A stretch of 64,000 bases of DNA from Aequorivita viscosa (GTDB taxonomy: Bacteria > Bacteroidota > Bacteroidia > Flavobacteriales > Flavobacteriaceae): the NCBI RefSeq assembly GCF_900106795.1, contig NZ_FNNS01000006.1, positions 62,001-126,000 of the forward strand, written 5' to 3'. Shown one piece after another: positions 54,046-63,694 of the stretch. Numbering within the stretch: position 1 is the stretch's first letter; every line of letters begins with the position of its first letter. The notes beneath the pieces were generated by a model, which did not search any database, was not told the origin of the DNA, and saw nothing but the letters and a program-made list of their open reading frames with translations. The translations under genes were made by a program, and so were the position numbers.

Positions 54046-54053
54046 TACTTTTG
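54046..54053 (+). promoter_or_regulatory. -7 box of recA
   Basis: TACTTTTG fits the TAnnTTTG consensus, 61 bp before the recA ATG. No TTTG was found at the usual -33 spacing (54023-54026 is AAAA), where the palindrome overlaps. Confidence 0.5.
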
Positions 54054-54114
54054 CGCCTCTACCAAAGAAACAGTACCTTAGCTACATATTTTTAGCATTT
54101 AAAACACACTGATA

Positions 54115-55122
54115 ATGAGCACAGAAAAAGACGCAAAACTAAAAGCTTTAAAGCTTACGCTTGATAAATTAGACAAAACATACGGTAAAGGAACTGTAAT
54201 GAAAATGGGCGATAAAGCCGTAGAAGATGTAGATGTAATTCCAACTGGTTCATTAGGGCTAGATGTGGCGCTTGGCGTGGGTGGCTATCCACGCGGAAGA
54301 GTAATTGAAATTTATGGACCTGAATCTTCGGGTAAAACGACATTAACGCTGCACGCTATGGCAGAAGCACAAAAAAAAGGAGGAATCGCTGCCTTCATTG
54401 ATGCCGAACATGCTTTTGACCGAGTGTATGCAGAAAAATTGGGTGTAGACATTGAGAACCTCATCATTTCTCAACCTGATAACGGGGAACAAGCCTTAGA
54501 AATTGCCGATAATTTAATTCGAAGCGGCGCAGTTGATATTGTGGTTGTCGATTCGGTTGCCGCTTTAACGCCTAAGAGCGAGATTGAGGGTGAAATGGGT
54601 GACAGTAAAATGGGGCTTCACGCTCGTTTGATGAGTCAAGCCTTACGAAAGCTTACTGGCTCTATTAGCAAAACAAATTGTACGGTAATTTTCATTAACC
54701 AATTGCGTGAAAAGATTGGGGTTATGTTTGGAAATCCGGAAACAACAACTGGAGGAAATGCCTTGAAATTTTACGCTTCGGTGCGATTAGACATTCGCCG
54801 TTCCACTCAAATAAAGGATACGAACAGCAACGCCACAGGAAACAAAACACGTGTAAAAGTTGTAAAGAACAAAGTCGCTCCACCTTTTAAACAAGCCGAA
54901 TTTGACATTATGTATGGCGAAGGAATATCGAAAGTTGGAGAGATAATCGATTTGGGAGTGGATTTTGAAATAATCAGAAAAGCTGGGTCTTGGTTTAGCT
55001 ATGACGATACCAAATTGGGGCAAGGAAGAGATTCTGTTAAAGCCTTACTTTTAGACAATCCAGAGTTAATGGAAGAGCTTGAAATTAAAATAAAAGATAG
55101 CATTGCTGCATTAACACAGTAA
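54115..55122 (+). CDS. recA: Recombinase RecA
   Basis: A 335-residue ATP-dependent DNA strand-exchange protein for recombination and DNA repair. Walker A G-P-E-S-S-G-K-T (68-75), Walker [10 protein letters not shown] near 150, the L2 loop region [14 protein letters not shown] (about 204-217) and the core end L-L-L-D-N-P-E are in place. The length is typical. A hairpin at 55140-55198 separates it from the sigma factor gene. There is no recX next to it in the window. Confidence 0.97.
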   Translation: MSTEKDAKLKALKLTLDKLDKTYGKGTVMKMGDKAVEDVDVIPTGSLGLDVALGVGGYPRGRVIEIYGPESSGKTTLTLHAMAEAQKKGGIAAFIDAEHAFDRVYAEKLGVDIENLIISQPDNGEQALEIADNLIRSGAVDIVVVDSVAALTPKSEIEGEMGDSKMGLHARLMSQALRKLTGSISKTNCTVIFINQLREKIGVMFGNPETTTGGNALKFYASVRLDIRRSTQIKDTNSNATGNKTRVKVVKNKVAPPFKQAEFDIMYGEGISKVGEIIDLGVDFEIIRKAGSWFSYDDTKLGQGRDSVKALLLDNPELMEELEIKIKDSIAALTQ

Positions 55123-55139
55123 TTTTTTTAAATAATAGC

Positions 55140-55198
55140 GCAACCCTTTTGATTCTGTGGCATCTACATATTGTAGGAACCTTGAATAAAAGGGTTGC
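55140..55198 (+). ncRNA. Long hairpin between recA and the ECF sigma gene
   Basis: An 11-bp perfect stem (55140-55150 with 55188-55198) closes a 37-base loop that contains a small inverted repeat (tacatattgta). It is followed by a weak T run only. It may protect the recA message or act as an attenuator; a full terminator is not clear. Confidence 0.5.
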
Positions 55199-55250
55199 CC
55201 TCTTATTAGCCTAGAGGTATTTACAACGACTATAATTCACGGTACTACAC

Positions 55251-55787
55251 TTGACTTTAGACGAGCTCATCATACAATGCAAGAAGCACGATTCGAAGGC
55301 GCAAGGAGAGTTATACAACAGGTATAACAGCATCCTTTTCGCTATTTGTCTTCGTTATTCGCCAAATTTTGTAGAAGCTGAAGACAATTTGCAAGATGCT
55401 TTTTTAACTATCTTTAAAAAAATTGAGCAATACAACGGCAAGGGTTCTTTTGAAGGATGGATAAAACGGGTTACAGTGAATACTGTGCTTCAAAAATATC
55501 GAAAACAACGAACTTTCGAAATAGTCGATGAAGGGCAAATAGAAGATGAAGAAGATTTAATTATTGAAGAGGAGGAAATACCACTTCAGTTTTTATTGAA
55601 AATAATACAAGAATTGCCGGATAGATATAGGTTAGTATTCAGTATGTACGTGATGGATGGTTACCAACATAAAGAGATTGCCGAAATGTTAGGCATTAGC
55701 GACGGCACTTCTAAATCAAATTTGGCAAGAGCTAGAGCGATTTTAAAAAATAAAATAGAGGCTTTTAACGCATCCCGTAACACGTAA
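55251..55787 (+). CDS. RNA polymerase ECF sigma factor
   Basis: A 178-residue sigma-70 family factor. Region 2 holds A-E-D-N-L-Q-D-A-F-L-T-I-F (about 44-56) and W-I-K-R-V-T-V-N-T; region 4 is a helix-turn-helix with Y-Q-H-K-E-I-A-E-M-L-G-I-S-D-G-T-S-K-S (about 141-160). The first codon appears to be TTG at 55251, as no upstream ATG is in frame. It is 50 bp before an N-terminal-anchored barrel protein that may be its anti-sigma partner. Targets unknown. Confidence 0.88.
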   Translation: MTLDELIIQCKKHDSKAQGELYNRYNSILFAICLRYSPNFVEAEDNLQDAFLTIFKKIEQYNGKGSFEGWIKRVTVNTVLQKYRKQRTFEIVDEGQIEDEEDLIIEEEEIPLQFLLKIIQELPDRYRLVFSMYVMDGYQHKEIAEMLGISDGTSKSNLARARAILKNKIEAFNASRNT

Positions 55788-55837
55788 AGCATTATTGACT
55801 AATTAGTTTAAAACATCAAATTCCCTTTTTAATTAGG

Positions 55838-57400
55838 GTGAATATGAAAGACAAGAAAAACATAGACAAACTTTTTGATGACAGCTTTAAAAACTTTGAG
55901 GCTACACCTTCGCCGCGCGTTTGGGAGAACATCCAAACAGAGCTTAACAAAGAGAAGAAGGAGCGCAAAGTAATTCCTCTATGGATAAAGTATGGTGGCA
56001 TAGCTGCGTTGCTTGCTTTGTTATTGACTGTTGGAAATTGGGTTTTCAATCCACTAGACTCCCTGCCGAATGCTATTACCAATAAAACCATTGTAGATTC
56101 GGTTGAAGGAACACAAACCAATACCGAATTTGTGGACCCTGAACAATCCGAGATAGAAGTTGCCACAGAAAACACCAATACTGAAAACATTCAAAACACT
56201 TCAGCACAAGAAATCATCGCAGCAAAGGATAAAGTTTCCAATGACAAGGATAATCAACAATCTGTTGAAAATTCAGTAAAAACAGTAATTGCTTCAAATG
56301 TTGTTGAAGCTAATACTTCAGGCAAAAAAACAAATCAACGTAGTAATATAAACAAAGAGAAACAACCAAAAAGTGGAGCTGAAAAGCGTTTAGCGATTTT
56401 GGAAACTACTACTGATTTACCTTCCAACAATATTAAACCTGACAACTATAAAAACCCTCAAGAGGAAAAGAGGATAATTAAAAAGAACGATAAAATAGTT
56501 TCTGAAGAATTTGGTGATAGAATTGTGATTACTGAAAACTCAGAAAACCCTGGAGAAAAGCAAATTGATTCAGAAACCATATTAGAAGCTAATAACAAAA
56601 AGTCGATTCTTGATGCTATAGCTGAAAAAAAGGAGGCCGATAACAATCTAATTGAAATTGAAAAGCAAAAGCCTGAACATCGCTGGAATGTTACACCAAA
56701 TATAGCTCCAGTTTATTACAGTAGTTTTGGAAGTGGCTCTTCCATAGATCCAGATTTCGCTAACAACCCACAAAAAGGCGATGTGAATATGAGCTACGGT
56801 TTGCAAGTAAGTTATGCGTTAAGCAAGCGTTTAAGCGTGCGTTCTGGTGTTAACAACGTAGATTTGAGTTACAGCACATCAGATATTGTAATTGGCACGG
56901 GACCAGTATCAAAAGCCTTAAGCTCGGTTGATTATGGTGGCAAACAAGTTGTTGTTACTGCAATAAATCGTTCATCTTTAAATAGTAGCGGCTATCCGTC
57001 TAATGGTTTTGGCGACATAAGCTTAAAATCGACGAGTGGTGATGCGCGATTAATTCAAAGCATAAATTATTACGAAGTACCCGTAGAGTTAAAATACGCT
57101 GTATTGGACAGTAAATTCGGTTTGAATATTATTGGTGGTGTGAGCACTTTGTTTTTAGGAAATAATGAAATTTCGGTTAAATCCGACAATTTTAGTAGTG
57201 TATTAGGAGCGGCTAACAACCTAGCAAACGTTAGTTTTTCTACAAATGTAGGATTGGGGCTTGATTACAAATTATCAAAAAAGTTCATTTTCAATATAGA
57301 GCCGATGTTCAAATATCAACTAAATCCCTACACCGACTCATCAGTAAACTATAAGCCTTATTACCTAGGGGTTTATAGCGGTTTAAGTTTTAAGTTTTAG
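55838..57400 (+). CDS. One-pass protein with outer-membrane-barrel-like C-terminus
   Basis: A 520-residue protein with an unusual layout. A cytoplasmic anti-sigma-like segment (about 10-35; V-W-E-N-I-Q-T-E-L) precedes a single membrane helix (about 47-69). A long charged linker follows (70-280), then eight-strand-like barrel sequence from about residue 285 to the end (S-L-S-F-K-F terminus: G-L-S-F-K-F). It follows an ECF sigma gene by 50 bp. A protein cannot easily span the inner membrane and the outer membrane as a barrel, so either it bridges the periplasm or the barrel-like part is a soluble beta domain. The regulatory role is inferred. Alternative start 55844. Confidence 0.75.
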   Translation: MNMKDKKNIDKLFDDSFKNFEATPSPRVWENIQTELNKEKKERKVIPLWIKYGGIAALLALLLTVGNWVFNPLDSLPNAITNKTIVDSVEGTQTNTEFVDPEQSEIEVATENTNTENIQNTSAQEIIAAKDKVSNDKDNQQSVENSVKTVIASNVVEANTSGKKTNQRSNINKEKQPKSGAEKRLAILETTTDLPSNNIKPDNYKNPQEEKRIIKKNDKIVSEEFGDRIVITENSENPGEKQIDSETILEANNKKSILDAIAEKKEADNNLIEIEKQKPEHRWNVTPNIAPVYYSSFGSGSSIDPDFANNPQKGDVNMSYGLQVSYALSKRLSVRSGVNNVDLSYSTSDIVIGTGPVSKALSSVDYGGKQVVVTAINRSSLNSSGYPSNGFGDISLKSTSGDARLIQSINYYEVPVELKYAVLDSKFGLNIIGGVSTLFLGNNEISVKSDNFSSVLGAANNLANVSFSTNVGLGLDYKLSKKFIFNIEPMFKYQLNPYTDSSVNYKPYYLGVYSGLSFKF

Positions 57401-57449
57401 GTTAGTTTTAAGTTAAATTTGTTTGATTGCTTCAAACATTGTACTTGAG

Positions 57450-57488
57450 AAAACCGTCCTTTTCGCCAAAGGCCGGTTTTTTTGTTTT
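57450..57488 (+). terminator. Terminator after the barrel protein gene
   Basis: A 13-bp stem with one mismatch (57450-57462 with 57468-57480), a 5-base loop and a T-rich tail. It is 50 bp after the stop and points forward. Confidence 0.8.
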
Positions 57489-57603
57489 TTTACCTTGGCA
57501 GGTTATCTTGTTTGATGCCAGTAAATATTTAAAGTATTGAAAAAACAGAGACAAACGTGTTAATTACAAACTAAACCAACATTGTGCTTAGCACAGCAAA
57601 TTC

Positions 57604-58362
57604 TTAGTCTTTTGCTGTATCTAGCCACCGATAAAAATCTTCTCTTGTAAAGTTTTCGACACTTGCTTCAATGGTGTGTACCATTTTGTACAAGTCTAAA
57701 TCGACCCAATCTGTTAGTTGTAACACCCCTTTTTTATCGCGTAACGTAAGTTGCTCTTCATTGTAAAACAAGCCCATATTTTCACCAGAATACATCACTT
57801 TGGTTCTAACTAGAATTTTGTCTAAACTAAATTTAATTTCCTCAATACTTTGTAACATTACATAATACTTATGATGCGTTCTGTCGCTAGAAAGGTTTTT
57901 AACCCTTCCCTGACTATACCTAGCGTTTTTACTGGTTAACGCGTGGAAATTCTCAAGGTCAAATTTTACATCGCCATATTCATATTGTCTAAGATTTTCT
58001 TCTTCAGAAAATTCTAAGGAACTATAAAAAGCATTTACAAAATTTGTGATTCTGGAGTAGTCACCAATTGAATCTAAACTAGCATTTAATTGCATAATCG
58101 AATCGGTTAACCGTGTATTTTTATCTCGAACCGTGCTAAGTTCATTAACCTGAGTATTTAGCAGTCTATTTAATCCTTTAACTTCGGAAAGTTCAGAATT
58201 GAGATTAGAAATAAGAATTTCATTTTCGCTAATCTTTTTTTCGAATGCAGTTGAATCAGATTGAAGCCTTGAAACGGTTAGCCTAAGTTCTTTTTTACTT
58301 TGACCAAACCCAAAATTACGGGTAAGCGCTAGTAATACTATTACAGAAAGTGCAGTTTTCAT
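57604..58362 (-). CDS. Exported coiled-coil protein, uncharacterised
   Basis: A 252-residue protein from the ATG at 58362; an earlier ATG at 58401 adds 13 residues and spoils the signal peptide (V-I-V-L-L-A-L, cut near G-F-G-Q). A coiled coil (about 20-105) with heptads of Leu, Ile and Asn precedes a mixed domain (about 110-252) with a repeated aromatic pattern. It has no enzyme motif. It is alone, minus-strand, between two terminators. Function unknown. Confidence 0.7.
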   Translation of the reverse strand: MKTALSVIVLLALTRNFGFGQSKKELRLTVSRLQSDSTAFEKKISENEILISNLNSELSEVKGLNRLLNTQVNELSTVRDKNTRLTDSIMQLNASLDSIGDYSRITNFVNAFYSSLEFSEEENLRQYEYGDVKFDLENFHALTSKNARYSQGRVKNLSSDRTHHKYYVMLQSIEEIKFSLDKILVRTKVMYSGENMGLFYNEEQLTLRDKKGVLQLTDWVDLDLYKMVHTIEASVENFTREDFYRWLDTAKD

Positions 58363-58757
58363 GATGTAGAGTTTTAACAGTTCAGTATAGAGACCAAACA
58401 AGCTATTTACAGTACTGCTTTAGTAGGGACAACAAAAATGGCTTGCTAAAGGGTAGCTGCAAGAAAACTTATTATTAGTCATACAACAACAATGACCCTG
58501 AATAGAATGGGTACATTAATGTTTAAAATGGGGAGAGTAAAAGCCAAAAGCTTTAGTTCAAATTTATCAAAAATATTTAAACTTATCACCTTGATTTTGT
58601 TAAAACTTTAACAGGAGTAGACAGAATAACAAACTATAATGAACCGATAATCGAAATAATGAAGCTTAAGATTATAATTTCGAATGATTGATAAAAAAAA
58701 CCACCTCAAAATTGCTTCTGACGCGGTTTTTTTCAATAATTTCAATTTCTTATAATC
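58363..58757. other. Intergenic region with a terminator-like hairpin
   Basis: About 390 bp with no gene; it is AT-rich throughout. The minus-strand terminator at 58695-58743 lies at its far end. Confidence 0.5.
58695..58743 (-). terminator. Terminator of the SDR pair
   Basis: On the minus strand, six-base AAAACC/GGTTTT arms (58697-58702 with 58735-58740) with a longer weak loop are followed by a T run. It lies just after the stop of the interrupted SDR gene. Confidence 0.5.
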
Positions 58758-59531
58758 CTATTCCAATGTCTGCTGTCCTCCTCCATTTACAAAAATAGTC
58801 TGTCCACTCACCCACTCAGAAATTGGGGAAGCGAAATATAACATCGCACCCGCTATATCATCAGCAGTTCCTAATCGTTTAATTGGAGTATGCTTCAACA
58901 TTGTTTCTTCAATTTCTGGTGTCAACACACTTTCCAAAGCAGCGGTTCGTGTAGCTCCTGGGCCTACAGCGTTAATTCGTACTTCTGGTCCAAAATCGTG
59001 TGCTAAGTTTGCGACCGTATGATTAACAGCAGCTTTAGAACCTCCATATCCACTCATATTAGGACTCTTGTTTACGCTGGACATTGAGGTTGTAAAAACG
59101 ATAGCACCGTAGCCGTCTTTTTTCATATGCGGCACTACCAATTGGCAAAGTCGCCAGCCACTGAACACATTAAGCTCGTAATCCCGTTTAATATCATCTA
59201 CGGAAATTTTAAATGGATTTTCACGTCCGCCACCGCCACCGCCGGCATTGTTTATTAATATATGAATTCCGCCTAATTCTTTAACGGTTGTATCAACAAG
59301 GTTTACTAGGTTATCATCTTTTAGTACATTACATTCCACGGCAATAGCTTTTACGCCTTAAGCTTCAATTTCTTTAGCTGCTTTTTTAGCATCTTCAAGG
59401 TTGAAATCCCCAATAGCGAAATTTGCACCATGCTTTGCCAAAATTAAAGCTGTCGCTTTTCCTATTCCATTTGCACCGCCTGTAACTATTGCGGTTTTTC
59501 CTTTTAAATTGAATAAATCTTTCGTTTTCAT
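58758..59531 (-). pseudogene. SDR oxidoreductase interrupted by a nonsense codon
   Basis: From the ATG at 59531 the frame encodes a full SDR: cofactor motif T-G-G-A-N-G-I-G (about 17-24), N-N-A-G further on, catalytic region with Y-G-G-S-K, and the end Q-T-I-F-V-N-G-G-G. It is broken only by a TAA at 59358-59360 (codon 58, after E-I-E-A, before G-V-K-A-I-A). The rest continues in the same frame for about 200 codons. The stop is a single-base change away from CAA. A GTG at 59337-59339 could restart an inner product lacking the cofactor loop. The neighbouring SDR gene lies 14 bp upstream. It is either recently dead or a sequencing error. Confidence 0.75.
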
Positions 59532-59545
59532 ATTCGTTGTCGCTA

Positions 59546-60292
59546 CTATCTTAATTTTATATCTCCACCATCGGCCATAAGAGTTTGTCCTGTCATATAT
59601 TGACTATCACTACTCAATAAAAAAGCAACAATTGGAGCGACATCTTCTTGTGGGTCTCCGAAACGCTGCATCGGATTTTTGCTGATAATTTCTTCGTATT
59701 GTTCTGGAAAATTTTCTTTCCATTGTTTTACACCATCAGTAAATGCTAACGGACAAACCACATTCGCACGAATCCCTTCTTCTGCCCATTCATTAGCAGC
59801 AACACGAGATAATCCTCTAATAGCCTCTTTGGCCGCCGCATAGCTCCCTTGGTTTTTCTGACCCAATAATCCAGCTCCAGAACCAAAATTCACAATGGAT
59901 CCCTTAGTTTTTTTAAGCTCAGGATAAGCTGCTTTCATAAAATTTAAAGTCCCATTAAGGCCCGTATTCATGGACAATGCCCAATCGTCTTCGGTGAGTC
60001 CCATCAATGGTTTTTGGCGAGAGGCGTGTGCATTATTTACTAGACCCGTTAGTTTTCCAAATTTTGAAACAGCTAATGCTACAGCTTCATTTGCTACTGA
60101 TTCTTTAGAAACATCACCTTTTAAAAAGGCTATTTTTTCTGGATGCGAGGCTTCTTTTTCCTTTCCAGCATCTTCATTTAAGTCTACTTCAATTATCGAA
60201 GCACCTCTTTCAGTAAGTTCAGAAGTCATTGCACCTCCAATTCCTGCGGCTCTTCCTGTTACAATTATTACTTGACCTTCTAAATTCTTCAT
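59546..60292 (-). CDS. Short-chain dehydrogenase/reductase (SDR)
   Basis: A 248-residue NAD(P)-dependent enzyme, using the ATG at 60292; an ATG at 60373 adds 27 residues not found in SDRs. The cofactor motif is V-T-G-R-A-A-G-I-G (11-19), with an Arg where Gly is usual. N-N-A-H-A is at the position of N-N-A-G, the catalytic Tyr and Lys are in Y-A-A-A-K, and it ends T-L-M-A-D-G-G-D. It is the upstream partner of the broken SDR, 14 bp away, so the two formed a pathway pair. Substrate unknown. Confidence 0.87.
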   Translation of the reverse strand: MKNLEGQVIIVTGRAAGIGGAMTSELTERGASIIEVDLNEDAGKEKEASHPEKIAFLKGDVSKESVANEAVALAVSKFGKLTGLVNNAHASRQKPLMGLTEDDWALSMNTGLNGTLNFMKAAYPELKKTKGSIVNFGSGAGLLGQKNQGSYAAAKEAIRGLSRVAANEWAEEGIRANVVCPLAFTDGVKQWKENFPEQYEEIISKNPMQRFGDPQEDVAPIVAFLLSSDSQYMTGQTLMADGGDIKLR

Positions 60293-60572
60293 ATTATTTT
60301 GATTTTTAAATTTTAAAACTATTAACAATCTCAAAGATAAGGTTTCCCAATGCCTAATTTGACTCAGAACCAAACTCTTAGTGACTATTTAACAGCTAAA
60401 ATCAGTAATTTGAACAAAGTGAAAGAAAGCCACATAAGAAGGGGATAATAGCACAAACTCAATGTTGGAGGGGATAGAAAAATAAGAAAACAAAGAAATA
60501 GCTTGGGAGAGCCTTCTCTAATTGCTAAATTGGGGTTTTTCGCAAACAACCTTTAAATTCCATTAAACTTTA

Positions 60573-62657
60573 ATGATGAAATTACTGATTTCTCTTTTCA
60601 CTTCTTTTATTCTAATGTCGAGCTCCAACGCTCAAAATAAAATTGATGTTAGTGATGAGCTATCAATCACTCTTGAATTAAATAATCCTTCTTCCGTAAT
60701 TAACAATGCTACTGCGCAAGTACGTATTCAAGGAGGTGCTCCGCCTTATCAGTACAAATGGAGCAACCAAAACACTTCCTTAAACTCTAACCGTGCTGAG
60801 GGATTAATTGAAGGAATGGATCATTCGGTTACAGTTTCCGATTCAAACGGGAATACTGTTTCAAAAACGTTTAAAATTCCGGCAAAATCTATAACTGAAA
60901 TATTTAACAGTAATGTACAGCCCGCAGTAGATTTTCTAGGAGCTTTTTTATTTTGGGATCCATTTGCTTCCTTTGGATTATATGACCCCGTAGTTTATAT
61001 CGCAAAAGATGACATTGGGTTGCCACATATAAAAAACACAGCCCAAGAATATCATTTAAAGCAGTGGTTGGTAGCTGATGGAGCTGAAGTAGTTAAAAAT
61101 CAAGAAATCGCAATCCTAGAAATTGATGGGTTGGAAACAAAAATAATTACTGATTTTGATGGAAAGCTTGAACACATTGCCAGTGAAGGAGCCCATATTT
61201 CAATAAGAAGGAAACCCACTTCTACCGATGAACCTTTACTGGGAACTATTCAATTTGAAAACCCAAGACCTTTATTACATCCCAATGGCGATGTGGTAAA
61301 AAACACAATACCCTTTATTGTGATTTGGCTCATGTTGGGGAGTATTTTCTTCACTTTGCGTTTAAAATTCATCAATATTCGTGGATTTCGCCATTCGTTA
61401 GGTTTGGCAAAAGGTAAGTATGATGATCCAAATGCTCCTGGAAGTATTACCCATTTTCAAGCTATGGCAACGGCAGTATCTGCTACAGTCGGTTTAGGAA
61501 ATATAGCCGGTGTAGCAGTTGCAATTTCTTTGGGAGGCGCAGGTGCTACTTTTTGGATGTTTATGGCCGGGTTTTTCGGGATGTCTTTAAAATTTGCCGA
61601 ATGTAGTATGGGTGTGAAATATCGATTTATCGATGCAGAAGGCAGGATTTTTGGTGGCCCTATGAACTATTTACGCTACGGTCTTGAAAAACGAAATTTA
61701 AAAAAATTAGGGAAATTTTTGGCTGCTCTTTTTGCTATTTTGGGCGTAGGAGCATCATTTGGAGGTGGAAATATGCTTCAGTCCAATCAAGCTTTTAAAA
61801 TAGTATCTGAGCAAATTCCCATTCTAGAGGGACAAGGATTTTGGTTCGGGATTGGCTTTGCCGTACTTGTAGGAATTGTAATTATTGGCGGAATAAAGAG
61901 TATTGCCAAGTTTACCGAAAAGGTTGTTCCAATAATGGCAATATTATATATTTTGGGATGTTTGGTTGTAATTGGGGGCAATATCGATAATATTGGCGGT
62001 GCGTTTCTCGCTATTATCGACGGAGCATTTTCTGCCGACGCACTTAAAGGTGGATTTATTGGAGTATTGATTGTGGGATTGCAACGCGCTGCATTTTCGA
62101 ATGAGGCAGGGGTTGGATCGGCCGCAATTGCACATAGCGCCTCCAAAACGAATAATCCTATAGCAGACGGATTTGCGTCTTTAATAGAGCCTTTAATCGA
62201 CACCATGTTAGTGTGTACTATGACTGCCTTGGTTTTAATATTTACCGGGATTCATAAAGAAGGTGGCGGTATGGGCGGTGTAGAACTCACTTCGGCTGCG
62301 TTTGGAAGCGTGGTTTCGTGGTTCCCAGTCGTGCTTGCTGTAGCTGTCTTTCTATTCGCTTTCTCGACTATGGTGTCGTGGTCTTATTACGGAATGCGTT
62401 CTTGGACTTATTTATTTGGAAGGAGTAAAAACGGGGAGCTGTTATACAAACTTTTGTATTTAGTGTTCGTGGTGTTAGGAGCATCTGTAAGCCTTGGCGC
62501 TGTGCTGAGTTTTGCCGATATGATGATCTTGGCAATGTCATTCCCAAACATAGCTGGTTTATTTATTCTTGCGCCTGAGATTTATGCAGATATGAATGTT
62601 TATTTGGACAAGCTGAAAAAAGGGAAATTATACATAAACCCAAAGTTTGCGAAATAA
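60573..62657 (+). CDS. Alanine/glycine:cation symporter with SprB-like and lipoyl-like N-terminal domains
   Basis: A 694-residue fusion. A signal peptide (about 1-21) is followed by a repeat-like domain with G-G-A-P-P-Y-Q-Y-K-W-S-N (about 54-65), like a SprB repeat. A biotinyl/lipoyl-like fold follows (about 165-225; L-V-A-D-G-A-E-V and I-L-E-I-D-G) that lacks the acceptor lysine. About ten membrane helices of an AGCS Na+/H+:alanine or glycine symporter occupy about 245-690 (A-T-A-V-S-A-T-V-G-L-G-N-I-A-G, about 303-317; F-S-N-E-A-G-V-G-S-A-A-I-A-H, about 508-521). The extra domains face outside; their role is unknown. Typical AGCS proteins have about 450-500 residues. Confidence 0.85.
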   Translation: MMKLLISLFTSFILMSSSNAQNKIDVSDELSITLELNNPSSVINNATAQVRIQGGAPPYQYKWSNQNTSLNSNRAEGLIEGMDHSVTVSDSNGNTVSKTFKIPAKSITEIFNSNVQPAVDFLGAFLFWDPFASFGLYDPVVYIAKDDIGLPHIKNTAQEYHLKQWLVADGAEVVKNQEIAILEIDGLETKIITDFDGKLEHIASEGAHISIRRKPTSTDEPLLGTIQFENPRPLLHPNGDVVKNTIPFIVIWLMLGSIFFTLRLKFINIRGFRHSLGLAKGKYDDPNAPGSITHFQAMATAVSATVGLGNIAGVAVAISLGGAGATFWMFMAGFFGMSLKFAECSMGVKYRFIDAEGRIFGGPMNYLRYGLEKRNLKKLGKFLAALFAILGVGASFGGGNMLQSNQAFKIVSEQIPILEGQGFWFGIGFAVLVGIVIIGGIKSIAKFTEKVVPIMAILYILGCLVVIGGNIDNIGGAFLAIIDGAFSADALKGGFIGVLIVGLQRAAFSNEAGVGSAAIAHSASKTNNPIADGFASLIEPLIDTMLVCTMTALVLIFTGIHKEGGGMGGVELTSAAFGSVVSWFPVVLAVAVFLFAFSTMVSWSYYGMRSWTYLFGRSKNGELLYKLLYLVFVVLGASVSLGAVLSFADMMILAMSFPNIAGLFILAPEIYADMNVYLDKLKKGKLYINPKFAK

Positions 62658-62949
62658 TGATTTATAAAAACTAAAGGGTAATGCCTTCAAAAGGCTAAAA
62701 TCTTCTTGCTATTTGAGCAGTCGGAAACAACTTAATCTTTAAGGTTAGCTTTCGACTGCCCAGAAACTATTTAGCAGATGTTTTAGCTAGCCCGTTGAGC
62801 ATTTTGACATTAAATTACATTAAAGAACAAAATCTTTATTTTTTTCCGCTGTTCTAAAGGATAAAATATAGATTTTGAAGATAATCTCTTTAAGGTTTGG
62901 GGTAATACTGTCAAAATCTGTTCAAAACACACAACGGGGTTAGGTATAT

Positions 62950-63588
62950 TTAATCATCCCATTCGGTGCGAATTTCTTCCATAAGATTATCGTAACGCTC
63001 CTTTAACTTAGCCGATATTTGTTTAGAAGATTTATGCAATTTTCGAAGCTGTAATGACAGAAGAATGCTGAAAAGTCCTGCAAATAAAAAGCTAATTGCA
63101 ACAAGAACAACAACGCTTAATCCTGCAACCAAAGGATTCCAGATTAGGATGAATGAAGCAATTGCTCCCAAAATTCCGAAGATTAACAAGCCTCCCCAAT
63201 TTTTACCTCCATGTTTTTTTACATCCAAAGCAAAACTGATAGAAGCAATAGAACGAAAAAGAAGTAAAAAACCGATGTAAAAAGCTAGTACGCTTAATGA
63301 TAACGCAGGGTGACTAACAAGGGAGATACCTACAATAAAAGTAATTATTCCAAAAGCCAACGACCAGCCCCAATTTTCCAATTGATCTCGGTTAGCGATA
63401 GCAAAAACAATTTCTGAAATACCCCCAAATAAAAATGAGAGCGCAAAGAAAAGGGACAACGTAAGCAACGACCCCATAGGCGAAGTAAACGTTACAATAC
63501 TAATAATGATAAATAAAATTCCAACTAACAACGGTATGTACCAGTGTTTAATCGAATTTCTGATTGAATTTAAAAATGGTAGGCTCAT
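62950..63588 (-). CDS. HdeD-like membrane protein (DUF308)
   Basis: A 212-residue inner-membrane protein with six hydrophobic helices in pairs (about 18-40, 42-62, 73-95, 98-115, 130-150, 153-175), the DUF308 repeat pattern, for example G-I-L-F-I-I-I-S-I and F-L-F-G-G-I-S-E. The last 40 residues are charged and helical (K-L-K-E-R-Y-D-N-L-M-E). HdeD was linked to acid resistance in E. coli; the activity of other family members is unknown. It is not in an operon. Confidence 0.82.
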   Translation of the reverse strand: MSLPFLNSIRNSIKHWYIPLLVGILFIIISIVTFTSPMGSLLTLSLFFALSFLFGGISEIVFAIANRDQLENWGWSLAFGIITFIVGISLVSHPALSLSVLAFYIGFLLLFRSIASISFALDVKKHGGKNWGGLLIFGILGAIASFILIWNPLVAGLSVVVLVAISFLFAGLFSILLSLQLRKLHKSSKQISAKLKERYDNLMEEIRTEWDD

Positions 63589-63694
63589 AATGACAAGGGT
63601 TTAAGGTTGATTAATTAATTTATATATTATTCGTCTATATTACACGACTTTAGGATGATAGTATTCAAAACCGCCTTAATCCTAAAAATTGATT

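Larger units (their letters stand above)
53801..54114. other. Divergent promoter region of trhO and recA
   Basis: About 310 bp. The minus strand has a -7-like TACTTTTG at 53841-53848 for trhO. On the plus strand there is the 16-bp palindrome 54012-54027 and TACTTTTG at 54046-54053 before recA. No gene was seen. Confidence 0.5.
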
